A stretch of DNA of 64,000 nt from Myrmaecium sp. VS I D KN 1 (Eukaryota; Ascomycota; Dothideomycetes; Valsariales; Valsariaceae): NCBI GenBank assembly GCA_019775845.1, contig JADQAV010000007.1, positions 124,390 to 188,389 on the forward strand, given 5' to 3'. The notes under the pieces are model-generated. The model saw only the letters and a program-made list of their open reading frames with translations, was not told where the DNA came from and made no database searches. The translations under genes and the position numbers were made by a program. This document shows positions 1 through 9,607 of the stretch, one piece after another; positions within the stretch are counted from its first letter, which is position 1; each line of letters starts with the position of its first letter.

Positions 1-436
1 AAGGGGAAGCCCCCATACCGGCCCGGGACGACTGAAGAGAGCGGCGAGGACATAGAGGATCCGTCAGTGTGAGAAGCGGTTTCAATTTCCCGCCTGTGCT
101 GTCTGACCGCGAGAAGTTGGTTGATTCGGAGGCAACACGACGCCTGTATGACCGTCAGTAGCGGCAACGGACGACAGTCACAGCCTTGCGACTATTGACA
201 AGAGATACGGCGTGATTGGACAGCAGGTTATGAAGAGTCGAGGGGGGATAGTGACCTATCTTGGGCCGCATCAAGATCTCGGGTGAAGCTCACGGAGCGA
301 CAAAGGATATAGCGGAAGAGGAACAAAACTATCTAAAGCAGAGATTTTATGCAGGGACCGAATACTTTTCGCCATACCTCCGTTTGTGAACGTCGCGAGG
401 ACAAGTCAGAATTTGCTACCAAGTCGACAAAATTTT
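1..436. other. Left-edge flank, no gene recognised
   Basis: No reading frame with a recognisable domain or with splice continuity is visible on either strand. It is the 3' flank of the short-chain dehydrogenase gene, whose stop is at 437-439. Part of a gene starting outside the window cannot be excluded. Confidence 0.5.
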
Positions 437-1688
437 CTAGAACACGGAGATTCCTCCTGCAGGTGAGACGTCAGTCAGAGACAACTGCCAGCTCAGAATA
501 CGTAACAGCTCACTCACCATCAACCACAAGATCAGCACCGGTGATGTAGCTACCACCCCGAGAACATAACAACACCAGTGGTCCGGTGAGTTCATGCGGC
601 TGTCCCATCCTACCAAGCGGGGTTCTGGCCTCCCAAGTGCTTCTGGCATGCGCTAGGCCATCGCCTTCGTTGAGGATAGTATCCATATAACCAGGACTAA
701 GTGAGTTTACCCGGATACCATACCGCGCCCATTCTGCGGCGAGGCAGCTCTTTAAATGGATGACGGCGGCCTTTGAGACATTGTATCCAACTTGCGGTTG
801 TGGGAAGTTGACTCTATGACCGGAGATCGATGCGATGAAAACGATCGAACCGCCTTTTGATTGCTTCGACATTTGCCTTGCGAACCTTGTTAGCTCGTTA
901 AAGCAGGGGAGACTGGGAGGGTTACCTAGCCACGGCCTGCGCAGCGAGAAAATTTCCTGTCATATTGATCTCGAGGACCTTCCGCCATTCCTCGGCTTTC
1001 ATGTCCAGGGCGTGCTGACATCCCACGACCCCGGCAAAGCCGCAGAGTATGTCCACGCTCCCTAATACATCAACGACCTCCTCCACGGCAGTAGTCAACG
1101 CATGATCGTCCGTGACGTCCACCTCCTTCACTACAATCTTCGCGGAGGGGAAGTCTGACTGCAGCGAGACCACGGCAGGAGATGATGAAGCAGGCCTTAC
1201 GTCAAAGAGAGCAAGGCCGCCCAAGCCATGTTCAAGAAGAGCGCGGCCTGCCTCTAAAGCAAGGGTTCCGGTTCCGCCAGTGACTTGAAAAGGGAGATAT
1301 TAATAGGAAAGAAGATGATACGATGTTTTTGATAGATGGATTCAGCGATGGCAAATGAACAAAAAAAAATACGGAAAGACGTTAACTGTAGCGTTCACTA
1401 AAGATACTACAGTACTGACTATAGAATGTCGAGATGGCAGAAACAGACTGCCGGTTATGCTCGATGGAAATAATGTAGAGACTCACATATAAATGAGAAC
1501 AAAAATGACATACTTATCGCATTTCCAGTAACCTCGAACCTCTTCCTTGCCCGCTCATCCGCGCTCAGGCCTTGTGGAACCGGTTCCGGCGGGGCTGTCT
1601 TGGACTCCTTCGATCCGTCTGAGAGGACCATCTCCGGGATCAGCCGGGTGGTTAAGGTGTCACGGTTTGAAATGTTCGTAGTCGCCAT
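437..1688 (-). CDS. Short-chain dehydrogenase/reductase (SDR), four exons
   Basis: This is an NAD(P)-dependent oxidoreductase of the classical SDR family, in the polyol/ketose reductase-like branch that fungi have in many copies. Exons run 1688-1514, 1283-926, 876-518 and 456-437, giving 303 residues. The first intron has a GTATGT donor and joins ...VTGNAI to ITGGTGTLALE..., restoring the nucleotide-binding loop (residues 60-64). The substrate-side motif AGVVG and the catalytic pair YNVSK (Tyr about 209, Lys about 213, with Ser about 194-196) follow. The segment AAEWARYGIRVNS and SPGYMDT is typical of the family. The last exon supplies only the end ...DGGISVF. The ATG at 1688 was chosen because the short N-terminal leader before VTGNAI is usual in this group. 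There is no targeting peptide, so it is probably cytosolic. The true substrate cannot be read from sequence. A mitochondrial paralogue lies at 38.6 kb. Confidence 0.88.
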
Positions 1689-2247
1689 CGTCACAAGGGA
1701 GTACGTATGGGCTAAGAAGGTGGGGAATGTAGTAGGATAAGTTGGAGAGATGTCGCCGTGAAATCCAATATTTATCCCCGGAAAATGACTTGCAAGCAAG
1801 ATTAACAACGTTATGGCAGAGGAAATGCCGTGACTTATATATACAGTAGTTGAAAGATTAAACTCCATGATTACTCATGAGACCGGAATTCCCCTTTCAG
1901 CCCCGGAAGCTGATCTGCCGGAATACTTAAATTCATTCATGAGGGGCAAAGATGAAGTCAACCCGGAAGTGCTGGGGTGAGGTGGGGTGGAAGTGCGGGG
2001 GAACATGGACCGAGGCTGAGAATCGATGGACCTCACCTTTGCCCGACAGCCCCGAACAAGGGACCGCGAGCCAATTCACAATGTGATAGATATTTAGTAC
2101 AATTTATAAAATAAGATTATTGAAACAGTAGGGTATTGTATCTAGTGTTAAAAAACCAAGGAGCGTTCGTTCCACGCCTCCGTTATGCAGACCACTTCGA
2201 CCATGCGATCTCTGGGGGCAATCGCTTCACTTGGTTGACATTCAACC
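1689..2247. other. Intergenic, SDR upstream region
   Basis: The region upstream of the SDR on the minus strand, and 3' flank of the next gene. Nothing specific is seen apart from a slightly AT-rich stretch at about 2075-2140. Confidence 0.5.
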
Positions 2248-4011
2248 TCACAACTCGTCATCATCCTGCGTCCACTCTGCCGGCGGAGGAGGAATGCTGT
2301 AATCCGCGAGGCTTTCTGGAAGGAGCTGGCTTATAGTCGGCACGCCGTTTTGCGTCTCCAAGCGGCTGCGCGAGGTTGGAGAGGAGCTCATCGGAGGCAG
2401 CGGAATTGGCGAAGATGGAATGAGCACAACAGGCGGTGGATGCATGGGCGAGCTGACTTCACCTGGTTGCGATCGTGTTGGCCTCCGTAGGGCTGGTGGG
2501 GATGAGCGTTGTTGCCGTTGCCCACGCTGATGAAGCTGTTGCGTGGGCTCTGCCACAGTCGAGGCCTGTGACGTGCGAACGGTGCCATCGTGATGGTCTT
2601 TGTTCATGGTTGCGAGCGTGCTTGAATTTGCTGTGATTGGAAGATCTGCGATCCCCTCCTCCTCGTCTATGAAAGGAGGAAAATCGTTGAAAGCGTCCGT
2701 GAGATCTATCGGAGAGCTGGGAATCATTTGCGTCGTAGGTCGCTGAGTAGAAGTGTCCACTTCACACCGGGACTGCGCAGCACTTTCTTCTTGCGTTGTT
2801 CCTTGTAATTTTGATCGCGAAGGTTCCCGTACCACCGCTGCATGAAGGTCGAGATCAAGCGTCCGTACTGTGGAAGGGCCAGAATCCTGGCTTTTGAGCG
2901 CAGGCGCTGGGGAACTCCTTGCGCGTGACAATGGTACTGCGCCGAAATCGGTCTTGCTGCGGATCTCCAGTTCTTCACCTTGCACGTCTTCAATAGGATC
3001 CTTCGACCTCTGGTCCTCTTCGAATTCCGACTCCGTCTCTTCCTCAGCATCAGAGTCCAGGACATGCGTGGACGTCCGGCGAAGCAACTTGACCGAATGG
3101 GGTGTCGCCTGGACCCTTCGATGCACCCGTGCACCGCCTGAGGGGCTTGGTTTCGACGGTGAGCCATTGAATGTGACATGACGGAGCTTCGACGGAGTTT
3201 CCAGGATTGCCCGATTCGCCATTCGCTCGCGTAGAGGTGAGCGGTAACGAGTGCTCTTTTGCGTTGACAGAGCCGATTGCGGTGGGGACTGTGACGATGG
3301 AATCTCGAACACCCTGTGTCTTCGGGGTGTTGTAGGCGGGCCTCCGGCCGAGGTAGGACGGCTCTGGGGGGATGAGATGGCATTGCCTCGATCGACCCGG
3401 TCATCATGTGTCCGCCGCCCATTCCCAGTGGTTGGCACACTGCGATCCGGCACATCTCTCTCCACACTGCCTCCTTCCCTCTTCACCTCGGTGTCCCGCT
3501 GTTTCTCCTCGTTCCCTCCACTTTCCCAACCCAACCCATCACCACCGTCGTCCTCCGTCTCCTCCTCAGAGCCTTGACTGCTTCCAACCCACCCCATTAT
3601 TGCCCACGGCATCTGTGTCAACGTCTTCTGGCTCTCCCCCACAGAGCCCAGCCGAGAACTCACTCTCCTCCCACCAGACCGCCTCCTCTTCCCACTATCT
3701 TCTTTCTCCTCAACCTCCCTCCCGCCATCCCTGCCCTTTCTTTTCTTCCCAGCCCGCTCCTTAACCACTTCCTCCTCGTCTTCATCCTCCTGGCTTCCTT
3801 CCTCTTCACTATCCGCCACCACATCCAGCTCCACAAACTCAATCTGCGTCAACGTGCTCTGCCGCTTCTTCAGCGCAGGCACCGGCGGCGGGCGCTTCGT
3901 TGTCGTTTGCCGTATCGGAAACCGTCGCTGCCGCAACGGTCGCTGCGCATGATACACCGTGCCTGGCGGATCGGCGGGAGGGCGGCGACGGGCGCGCGTC
4001 TGCGGTGGCAT
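2248..4011 (-). CDS. Disordered, charged protein of unknown function (probably nuclear)
   Basis: I do not recognise this protein. A single open frame encodes 587 residues from the ATG at 4011 (MPPQTRARRRPP...). The frame is open further upstream but only from a non-ATG codon. The composition is low complexity: an Arg/Pro-rich N-terminus, then a Glu/Asp block (SEEEGSQEDEDEEEVVKER), basic patches such as KKRK that could be nuclear localisation signals, and many Ser-Pro and SSP motifs (IPSSPIDLTD, IPSSPIPLPP) that look like kinase sites. The short motif TLTQ occurs twice (QSTLTQIEF and QKTLTQMPW). No folded domain, membrane segment or signal peptide is visible. A nuclear, phospho-regulated role is inference only. 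An additional upstream exon is possible. Confidence 0.6.
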   Translation of the reverse strand: MPPQTRARRRPPADPPGTVYHAQRPLRQRRFPIRQTTTKRPPPVPALKKRQSTLTQIEFVELDVVADSEEEGSQEDEDEEEVVKERAGKKRKGRDGGREVEEKEDSGKRRRSGGRRVSSRLGSVGESQKTLTQMPWAIMGWVGSSQGSEEETEDDGGDGLGWESGGNEEKQRDTEVKREGGSVERDVPDRSVPTTGNGRRTHDDRVDRGNAISSPQSRPTSAGGPPTTPRRHRVFEIPSSQSPPQSALSTQKSTRYRSPLRERMANRAILETPSKLRHVTFNGSPSKPSPSGGARVHRRVQATPHSVKLLRRTSTHVLDSDAEEETESEFEEDQRSKDPIEDVQGEELEIRSKTDFGAVPLSRARSSPAPALKSQDSGPSTVRTLDLDLHAAVVREPSRSKLQGTTQEESAAQSRCEVDTSTQRPTTQMIPSSPIDLTDAFNDFPPFIDEEEGIADLPITANSSTLATMNKDHHDGTVRTSQASTVAEPTQQLHQRGQRQQRSSPPALRRPTRSQPGEVSSPMHPPPVVLIPSSPIPLPPMSSSPTSRSRLETQNGVPTISQLLPESLADYSIPPPPAEWTQDDDEL

Positions 4012-4733
4012 CGTCGGTTGGTATAGCAAGGGGAAGGACTGCGGGGGCAGGCGGTGCGAAAGATGACAGTGATGTTGCGCCCAAGTGGGGGGGTACCTTG
4101 ATTCCCTCAAGGTACTGTCTTCCCGTACTGCCAAGGTCGCGGTGCGCGTGGAGGTGACGCGTGTTCGTGACGGATAGATCGAAGGGCCTATAGCTTCCTG
4201 ACTTAGGCGTTCGTGGATACCCTCCACTGTCGAACTGTTGTGTAACTGCTTGTCTCTTTCGGGATGTGACGCGGGGACCGGTTGGGTTGGCGGACAGTCG
4301 GTGACGTCCTTTTGCCGCCTAACCTCGCGTTGGAGATGAACGCGCGACAGCGGGATACACGCGTTCGCGAGGTCATGTGACGCGGACTCAGCAGCCTGTG
4401 GTCCTCTACATAGATTTTCTAGTCATGCCGCCAGCTTACGACATTTCACTTATATCTCTGGCCAAGGTCGCCGAGAAACATTATATGTAATTAGAATTAC
4501 AGGAAACGAACCGGACAAACAGATACTATGACCGCCCATTTTCGCTTCCGTCCAAGAGGCCGGCCCGTGATAGGAGAGAGCAACAACAATCCAGCCAGCA
4601 GCTTACGAGTAGCACGACTACAAGGAAACTCATGTTCACTTTTACACTCCAAAGAACCCCTGCAACGCCGTACATATGTTGATAGGTCCAACCGAACTGC
4701 CGCCACCGCTTCAGTTTTCATTACCCACTGTAT
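4012..4733. other. Intergenic region between two minus-strand genes
   Basis: About 720 bp holding the upstream region of the 2.2-4.0 kb gene and the 3' flank of the metal ATPase. No gene, repeat or clear regulatory element recognised. Confidence 0.45.
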
Positions 4734-7466
4734 TCACCACATCCTTTTCTTAAACTTCACCCACCTCAACCCAAAAGCAACTGCCACGACCGGTAGCACA
4801 CTGACTATCTCCCCGAGGCCTGCATACTGCGGAGGAATGCGACCATGTACAAACGCACCGGCCGCACCTGCTACCGCGAGGACGTTATACATGCCGCTCC
4901 ATGCGAAGTTGAAGAGAATCCGTTTGTAAGCCGCTCTTGCAAGGTCCAAAGCGATCAGAATATTGCCAAGGTTCGGACGAATGAGGATGACGTCTGCAGC
5001 AGATTTGGCAATATCAGACGGACCCGAACCTAATGAGGGCATATGAATGCCGACATTGGCCATGGTCAGTGCCGGCGCATCATTAGTGCCATCGCCGACG
5101 AAAATTATAGTGGGAGGACAGCTTCTCTTCTTCCGTTGAGGCGCGCGGAGTAGCCCTTCGACGTATTTCCGTTTGTCGTCCGGTGAACACCGGGAGCGGA
5201 CATTTGATGAAGGGATTCCAAGTTTGGAAGCGACAGCCTGGACAGCGCCAGCTTCATCACCGCTGACAATGGAAACACGGATTCCGCGCCGGTAAAGGCT
5301 CGTGATGACCTTATCCGCTTCTTCGCGGATAGAGTCTTGTAGGCCAAAAGCAGCCGCCAGGTGCCCGTCAACCTTGAGACATAAGACTGTCAGATTCTGC
5401 TGCAGAAGCTTTTGTACGACAGGATGTTCGTTAACACCAAGCCAGCGCGAGCTTCCAGCCCGCAAACACGACCCTTGAAATTGGCCCTCAACTCCCATCC
5501 CGGGTATTGCTGTGACATCATCGCAAAGCGCCGCCTGAATCAGACCTGAGGCAAGGTGGCGGCTAAGCGCTGCCGCCACAGGATGGTTGATTTGGTCGAC
5601 CAAACCAAGTAGAAGAGACTTGATCTCGTGTGGAGGCCTCGCACCCAGATACTCCTCAGATACCACCGATAGAATGCCTTCGGTAAGTGTGCCAGTTTTA
5701 TCGAAAATAATATGCGTGGTTTTATGAACAACCTCAATCATTTGTGGTGATTTAAAGATCAATCCGTGCTTTGAGGCGACGCTGCCAGCTATAACGACGA
5801 CCATCGGCACCGCAAGGCCAATAGCGCAAGGACATGATATGATGAGAGTTGCGATAGCGTATGTGAGCGCCTCCACAGCCGATTGACCCAAAGGCTGGCG
5901 AATGCCGTAACTGCGCACCAATAACTGGACAACAAAGGCAACCAGTGATATGGCTACGATGACAGGAACAAAGTAGCCCGCAACGCGATCCGCTATGGCC
6001 TGCGTTCGAGGTTTGCACAACTCTGCTTCGTCGACTAGGGTGGCGATTGTATTTACGGTGTTCTCGAACGGCAATTTTGTAAGGCTGACATCCAGTTGGC
6101 CGGATCCATTCATCGAACCAGCAATGACCTCGGAACCAATGCCTTTGGCTACAAGGTTTGTTTCACCAGTTAACATTGACTCATCCACTTCCGATCCGCC
6201 GAAAACGACGGTGCCGTCTGTAACGATCCGCGTGTAGGGTGGGACACGGAAAACATCGCCGTATTGCAGCAGACGCGAATCAATCTCCTGAGGCCGAGTC
6301 CTGGTTGAGTCGAGAAGGAGCGTGGTGTCGGCTTGCAGTGCTCGGACGGAGACAGACTCCGTAGCCTTGTGACGTGCCAGTTCGCTGAGGTATCGTCCCA
6401 AGAGAATGAATGTAACGAGGATAGTGCTCGTTTCGAAATAACTATCTGCCCCCTGCAGTGGGTTTCCGTTGATATTGAAAGAAAAGGCAATGACTGAAAA
6501 AGCGTATGCGGCGGTTGTGCTCAGTACAATAAGCAGATCCACCTCTATGAGTCGTGATCGGAACAAACTTTTGAACGCGTTCGGATAGAATTGCAGAACA
6601 ACGATCAGCTGAACTAATGTCGCTAATACCAGAGAAGGAATGTCTCTTGCCCGCTCGCTGATTGGAATGCTAGGTGTCCAACCGAGAACGAGGACCGGAA
6701 CCGTGGCAATGGCGGAGAAAGCAAACAGCAAGAATTCCTTGCGGAGCTGTCTTTTACTGACCAAAGTTGATAATGGCGGCTTTGGATCAGCGAGCATGAC
6801 CTCTTCCGGAAGGTATGCCGCAAGGATATTTCGTGTTCCTTTCGTGGCATCATAGTGGATGTAGACTCTTTTGTTGCTACTATCCGCCTTCCTCACGCAT
6901 AACACCCCTTCCGGCAACTCTCGTGCACAAAACGCATCTGCATCGGCTGTGAGCACGTCCAAAATCTGGCCCTTGCCGTTCGGTATAACCCCATAGGCAT
7001 AGGTCGTTGCCTGCTTGAGCTTTGCGATGACATCTTCGACTGTCGTAGAGCTGACGTCCAGGTCAAAGTCTGCCCTTGCTAGAAGTAGGCTCGTTCTGAG
7101 GCCGGTGACGAACTGTATATTGCGGAATGCAGCAACAAGCTGTACTTCGCATCCGCTGCACGTCATGCCTCGAACACTGAGACTGCAGTGTTCATAAGGT
7201 CCTTGTGCTTTCTCGAGATCAGCTTTCGAGCGTTTCCATGAGGTTTCCTCTTTTGGCAATCCAACTCGTGCTTTTCGCAAGCGAAACTTGTGGAACAACC
7301 TCCCCAAGGCGCTTCCCAGCCAAATTTTGCAGGCGCAAGCCTTTTCTGTTTGATCATCTCGACAGCAATCCTGATGCCCTTCGCTTCCTTTCCGAGGACG
7401 CTCGATCATACGGGGGAACCAGAACCTGCTGTAATCCTTGCGAGTAGTGTGCGATCGCTGACACAT
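4734..7466 (-). CDS. PCA1: Pca1-type P1B heavy-metal (Cu/Cd) transporting ATPase
   Basis: This is a membrane ATPase that moves soft metal ions (copper, cadmium) using an aspartyl-phosphate intermediate. The frame is intronless and encodes 910 residues from the first ATG at 7466; it is open nine codons further from a GTG, and an upstream exon is possible. In numbering from that GTG: a Cys-rich N-terminus (DCC at 42-44 and CAC at 53-55), an HMA-type metal domain with GMTCSGC (109-115), membrane pairs from about 255, the actuator TGE (442-444), the metal-site CPC (554-556) in the translocation helix, the phosphorylation site DKTGT (598-602), the HP pair of the nucleotide domain (637-638) and GDGTNDAPAL (800-809). 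The final helix reads AGLGEIVSVLPVV instead of the MxxSS signature of Cu(I) exporters, as in yeast Pca1 rather than Ccc2. It probably serves metal detoxification rather than Golgi copper delivery; this is inferred from the family. Confidence 0.87.
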   Translation of the reverse strand: MCQRSHTTRKDYSRFWFPRMIERPRKGSEGHQDCCRDDQTEKACACKIWLGSALGRLFHKFRLRKARVGLPKEETSWKRSKADLEKAQGPYEHCSLSVRGMTCSGCEVQLVAAFRNIQFVTGLRTSLLLARADFDLDVSSTTVEDVIAKLKQATTYAYGVIPNGKGQILDVLTADADAFCARELPEGVLCVRKADSSNKRVYIHYDATKGTRNILAAYLPEEVMLADPKPPLSTLVSKRQLRKEFLLFAFSAIATVPVLVLGWTPSIPISERARDIPSLVLATLVQLIVVLQFYPNAFKSLFRSRLIEVDLLIVLSTTAAYAFSVIAFSFNINGNPLQGADSYFETSTILVTFILLGRYLSELARHKATESVSVRALQADTTLLLDSTRTRPQEIDSRLLQYGDVFRVPPYTRIVTDGTVVFGGSEVDESMLTGETNLVAKGIGSEVIAGSMNGSGQLDVSLTKLPFENTVNTIATLVDEAELCKPRTQAIADRVAGYFVPVIVAISLVAFVVQLLVRSYGIRQPLGQSAVEALTYAIATLIISCPCAIGLAVPMVVVIAGSVASKHGLIFKSPQMIEVVHKTTHIIFDKTGTLTEGILSVVSEEYLGARPPHEIKSLLLGLVDQINHPVAAALSRHLASGLIQAALCDDVTAIPGMGVEGQFQGSCLRAGSSRWLGVNEHPVVQKLLQQNLTVLCLKVDGHLAAAFGLQDSIREEADKVITSLYRRGIRVSIVSGDEAGAVQAVASKLGIPSSNVRSRCSPDDKRKYVEGLLRAPQRKKRSCPPTIIFVGDGTNDAPALTMANVGIHMPSLGSGPSDIAKSAADVILIRPNLGNILIALDLARAAYKRILFNFAWSGMYNVLAVAGAAGAFVHGRIPPQYAGLGEIVSVLPVVAVAFGLRWVKFKKRMW

Positions 7467-9607
7467 TTCGTCGGGAAAAAAAATATGGCGCACACGGGAG
7501 AGATACGATATTTGCTCTTCCTTTGGCGTAGCTCCGAGGATGTCGTAGAGCGGCAGCTCTCCAGTTTGCCCTCCAGGCTGGGGGCTACAAATACAACCAG
7601 AAATCTCTAGCGATGACGCATTACGGTGACGTGTAGCGTTGATGGAATAAGGGCAAGGGATAAATGAGCTGTCATTGTCGACAGGTGGAGGATGAAGCTG
7701 CTGCTCACGTAGATTGCCGGAGCTACACGTTGCTGTAATGAGTAACAGGTCAGTTCGAGCAATGGCAGGAAGGGGCTACCTCAGCACTTGCCTGGAAGAG
7801 TGACAGGTCCCCAGAAACGCCTGCCTAGAAGGATTCAGTATGCGGTTCTCACCAGGCAGGATTTTTGAAGGAAAAGAACTAGGTTGTGACGCTCTATTAA
7901 CGTTGAATAGACTGGCACCGGTTCCCCATCGCAGCAAGAACCTCATTCAACCTGTTTGTGCTGCCCGTACCCATCGCAACATTCTCTCCGCTTGGAGGGG
8001 TCGGTAGGACGTTGACAAACAGCACCGGGAACCGGGAGTGACGAAAAGTCAATCTCGTCATTTCCGTGTTCAACGGGAGAATTGCTCCTTTCCAGCATGA
8101 TGGAGGTGGAAATGGGGTTGGGAGAAGCACAGAAGGCGCTGGGGCAACCTGCAACCCGACGGTCGCATCCTCTCCGGGCCGCTCGAGCGGCCTCCCGTCG
8201 TATGGCTGGGAAGCCGGAGGTGACTGCCGGGTGTAACTGCAGGATCTGGGGAGTGAAGAACGACGGCGGCAACGACGAGGCGAGGAAGATGGAAGAAGGG
8301 AGAGGCAACAGGAACGAGAAAATGAATCTAACAGGGCCAAAGATCAAGCAGTCCAGGGGGACAGGATCAATGAGCGGGGCAGTGAGGTGCCAACCTGGGA
8401 CCTGGAATGGCCATGACTGCGAACACCGTGATGGCTGGTTACAGTAAAGTCCATACCTGCCACCAGGAATCATATCAATGGTGCAATCATACTGTACATG
8501 TACAGTATGTACGGAGAGATGTTGAGACACGATAGGTCGGTCCTGTAGGCTCAAGCGAGGATATACATACCTACCCATCCACAATGAGGTGCGGTCGATG
8601 TGCTCGCAACGGTTATGGACATGTGTACTACATACCACCTCCTACCTTTGACTAGGTACTTCCTCCCTGGTATACCTTACATACTTGCCTGACTATACCG
8701 AGGCGGGGAGATGAAGGGAGTGCAAGACCGGGCCATAACCACGGCGAACCGATTAATATGGAGCAAGCAGGTGCCATCAGCCACAGCCATCCGGAATCGG
8801 TCGCGGCTGTCCAACCCCAGATCGTTCCGGTCTAGGTATCCATGATGGATGCCGGGCTGTCACAAGGAGCACGTGAAGGAGGGACGGTCGGAGATGCACG
8901 CCTTTAGCCCGTGGCGGTCGCGCAATCGAACTCGCCAGGAGCAACGAAGAAGCCCAGCAACATAACCGACGACCACTTAAGGTACTGAGATGGCTGTACC
9001 CCCTAAGGTGCCTCCCTCCCCGTCCCGACGAACCGGTTTGGCCCAGATGCGACTCCCGTCCGAAGATTGCTCGGGGTGAGATGGCCGTCCAGATGGAGCC
9101 GTACATCCGCGGGCGTCGGCACATGTCCGAAAGCGTGCGGGTCGGTAGGTGTTACTGGATACTGAAGCATGTTTAGACATGGATGGTAGAGGATGGTCGG
9201 GGCGTGGTGTATGTATATCTGCATGTTTGCTTCCACTCCCCACGATCTCCCGTGACTGCGTGTCGCCGCGTCGGCTGGCCGGGTCGCGTCGTCGGGAGGT
9301 GCCGGCCTACCCTTACCCGGCCCTTTCTACATACGTCACCTCCGCCAGAGTTCCGGCGTCGGGAGTCCGATTCATCGCCCGTTCTTCCGCACGCGGCTCT
9401 TTGTTCATCTTCAGTTGTACGCTATGCTACGCCGACTCCCTTAGACCCCAGTTGAAGCCCAGGCTTCTCTCATCTCCAACAGAACTTGGCCGGTCTCCGA
9501 GAGCGCGCAGTAGAACATGCGCAAGATAACCCCCACCACCGCCACTCCACCAGCAGATACCGCAGCAACAACGCCAACGCTTTTCCCATCAAGCGCGCAC
9601 CTGAAAC
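7467..9607. other. 2.1-kb region between divergent PCA1-like and RAD4 genes
   Basis: Overlapping short open frames exist on both strands (about 7.9-8.6 kb and 8.8-9.7 kb) but none has a recognisable domain. It holds a perfect 22-bp palindrome at 8488-8509 and a run of TACCTA/TACATA-like words at about 8560-8700. It must contain the promoters of both flanking genes. Confidence 0.5.
8488..8509. repeat. Perfect 22-bp palindrome (ACTGTACATGTACAGT core)
   Basis: Each half is the exact reverse complement of the other with no spacer, read from CATACTGTACA into its mirror. Shorter copies of one half (GTACAGTATGT) recur elsewhere in intergenic DNA of the window, at about 17230 and 47279. Confidence 0.9.

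Noticed and set aside
7511-7517. TTTGCTC, like a yeast Mac1 copper element, upstream of the metal ATPase
   Set aside because: Single seven-base match; Mac1 controls copper uptake rather than detoxification, so chance is the simpler reading.
8921-8950. GTTCGATTG on the minus strand, like a tRNA T-loop
   Set aside because: No pairing stem around it and no acceptor or anticodon arms; no tRNA gene found in the window.
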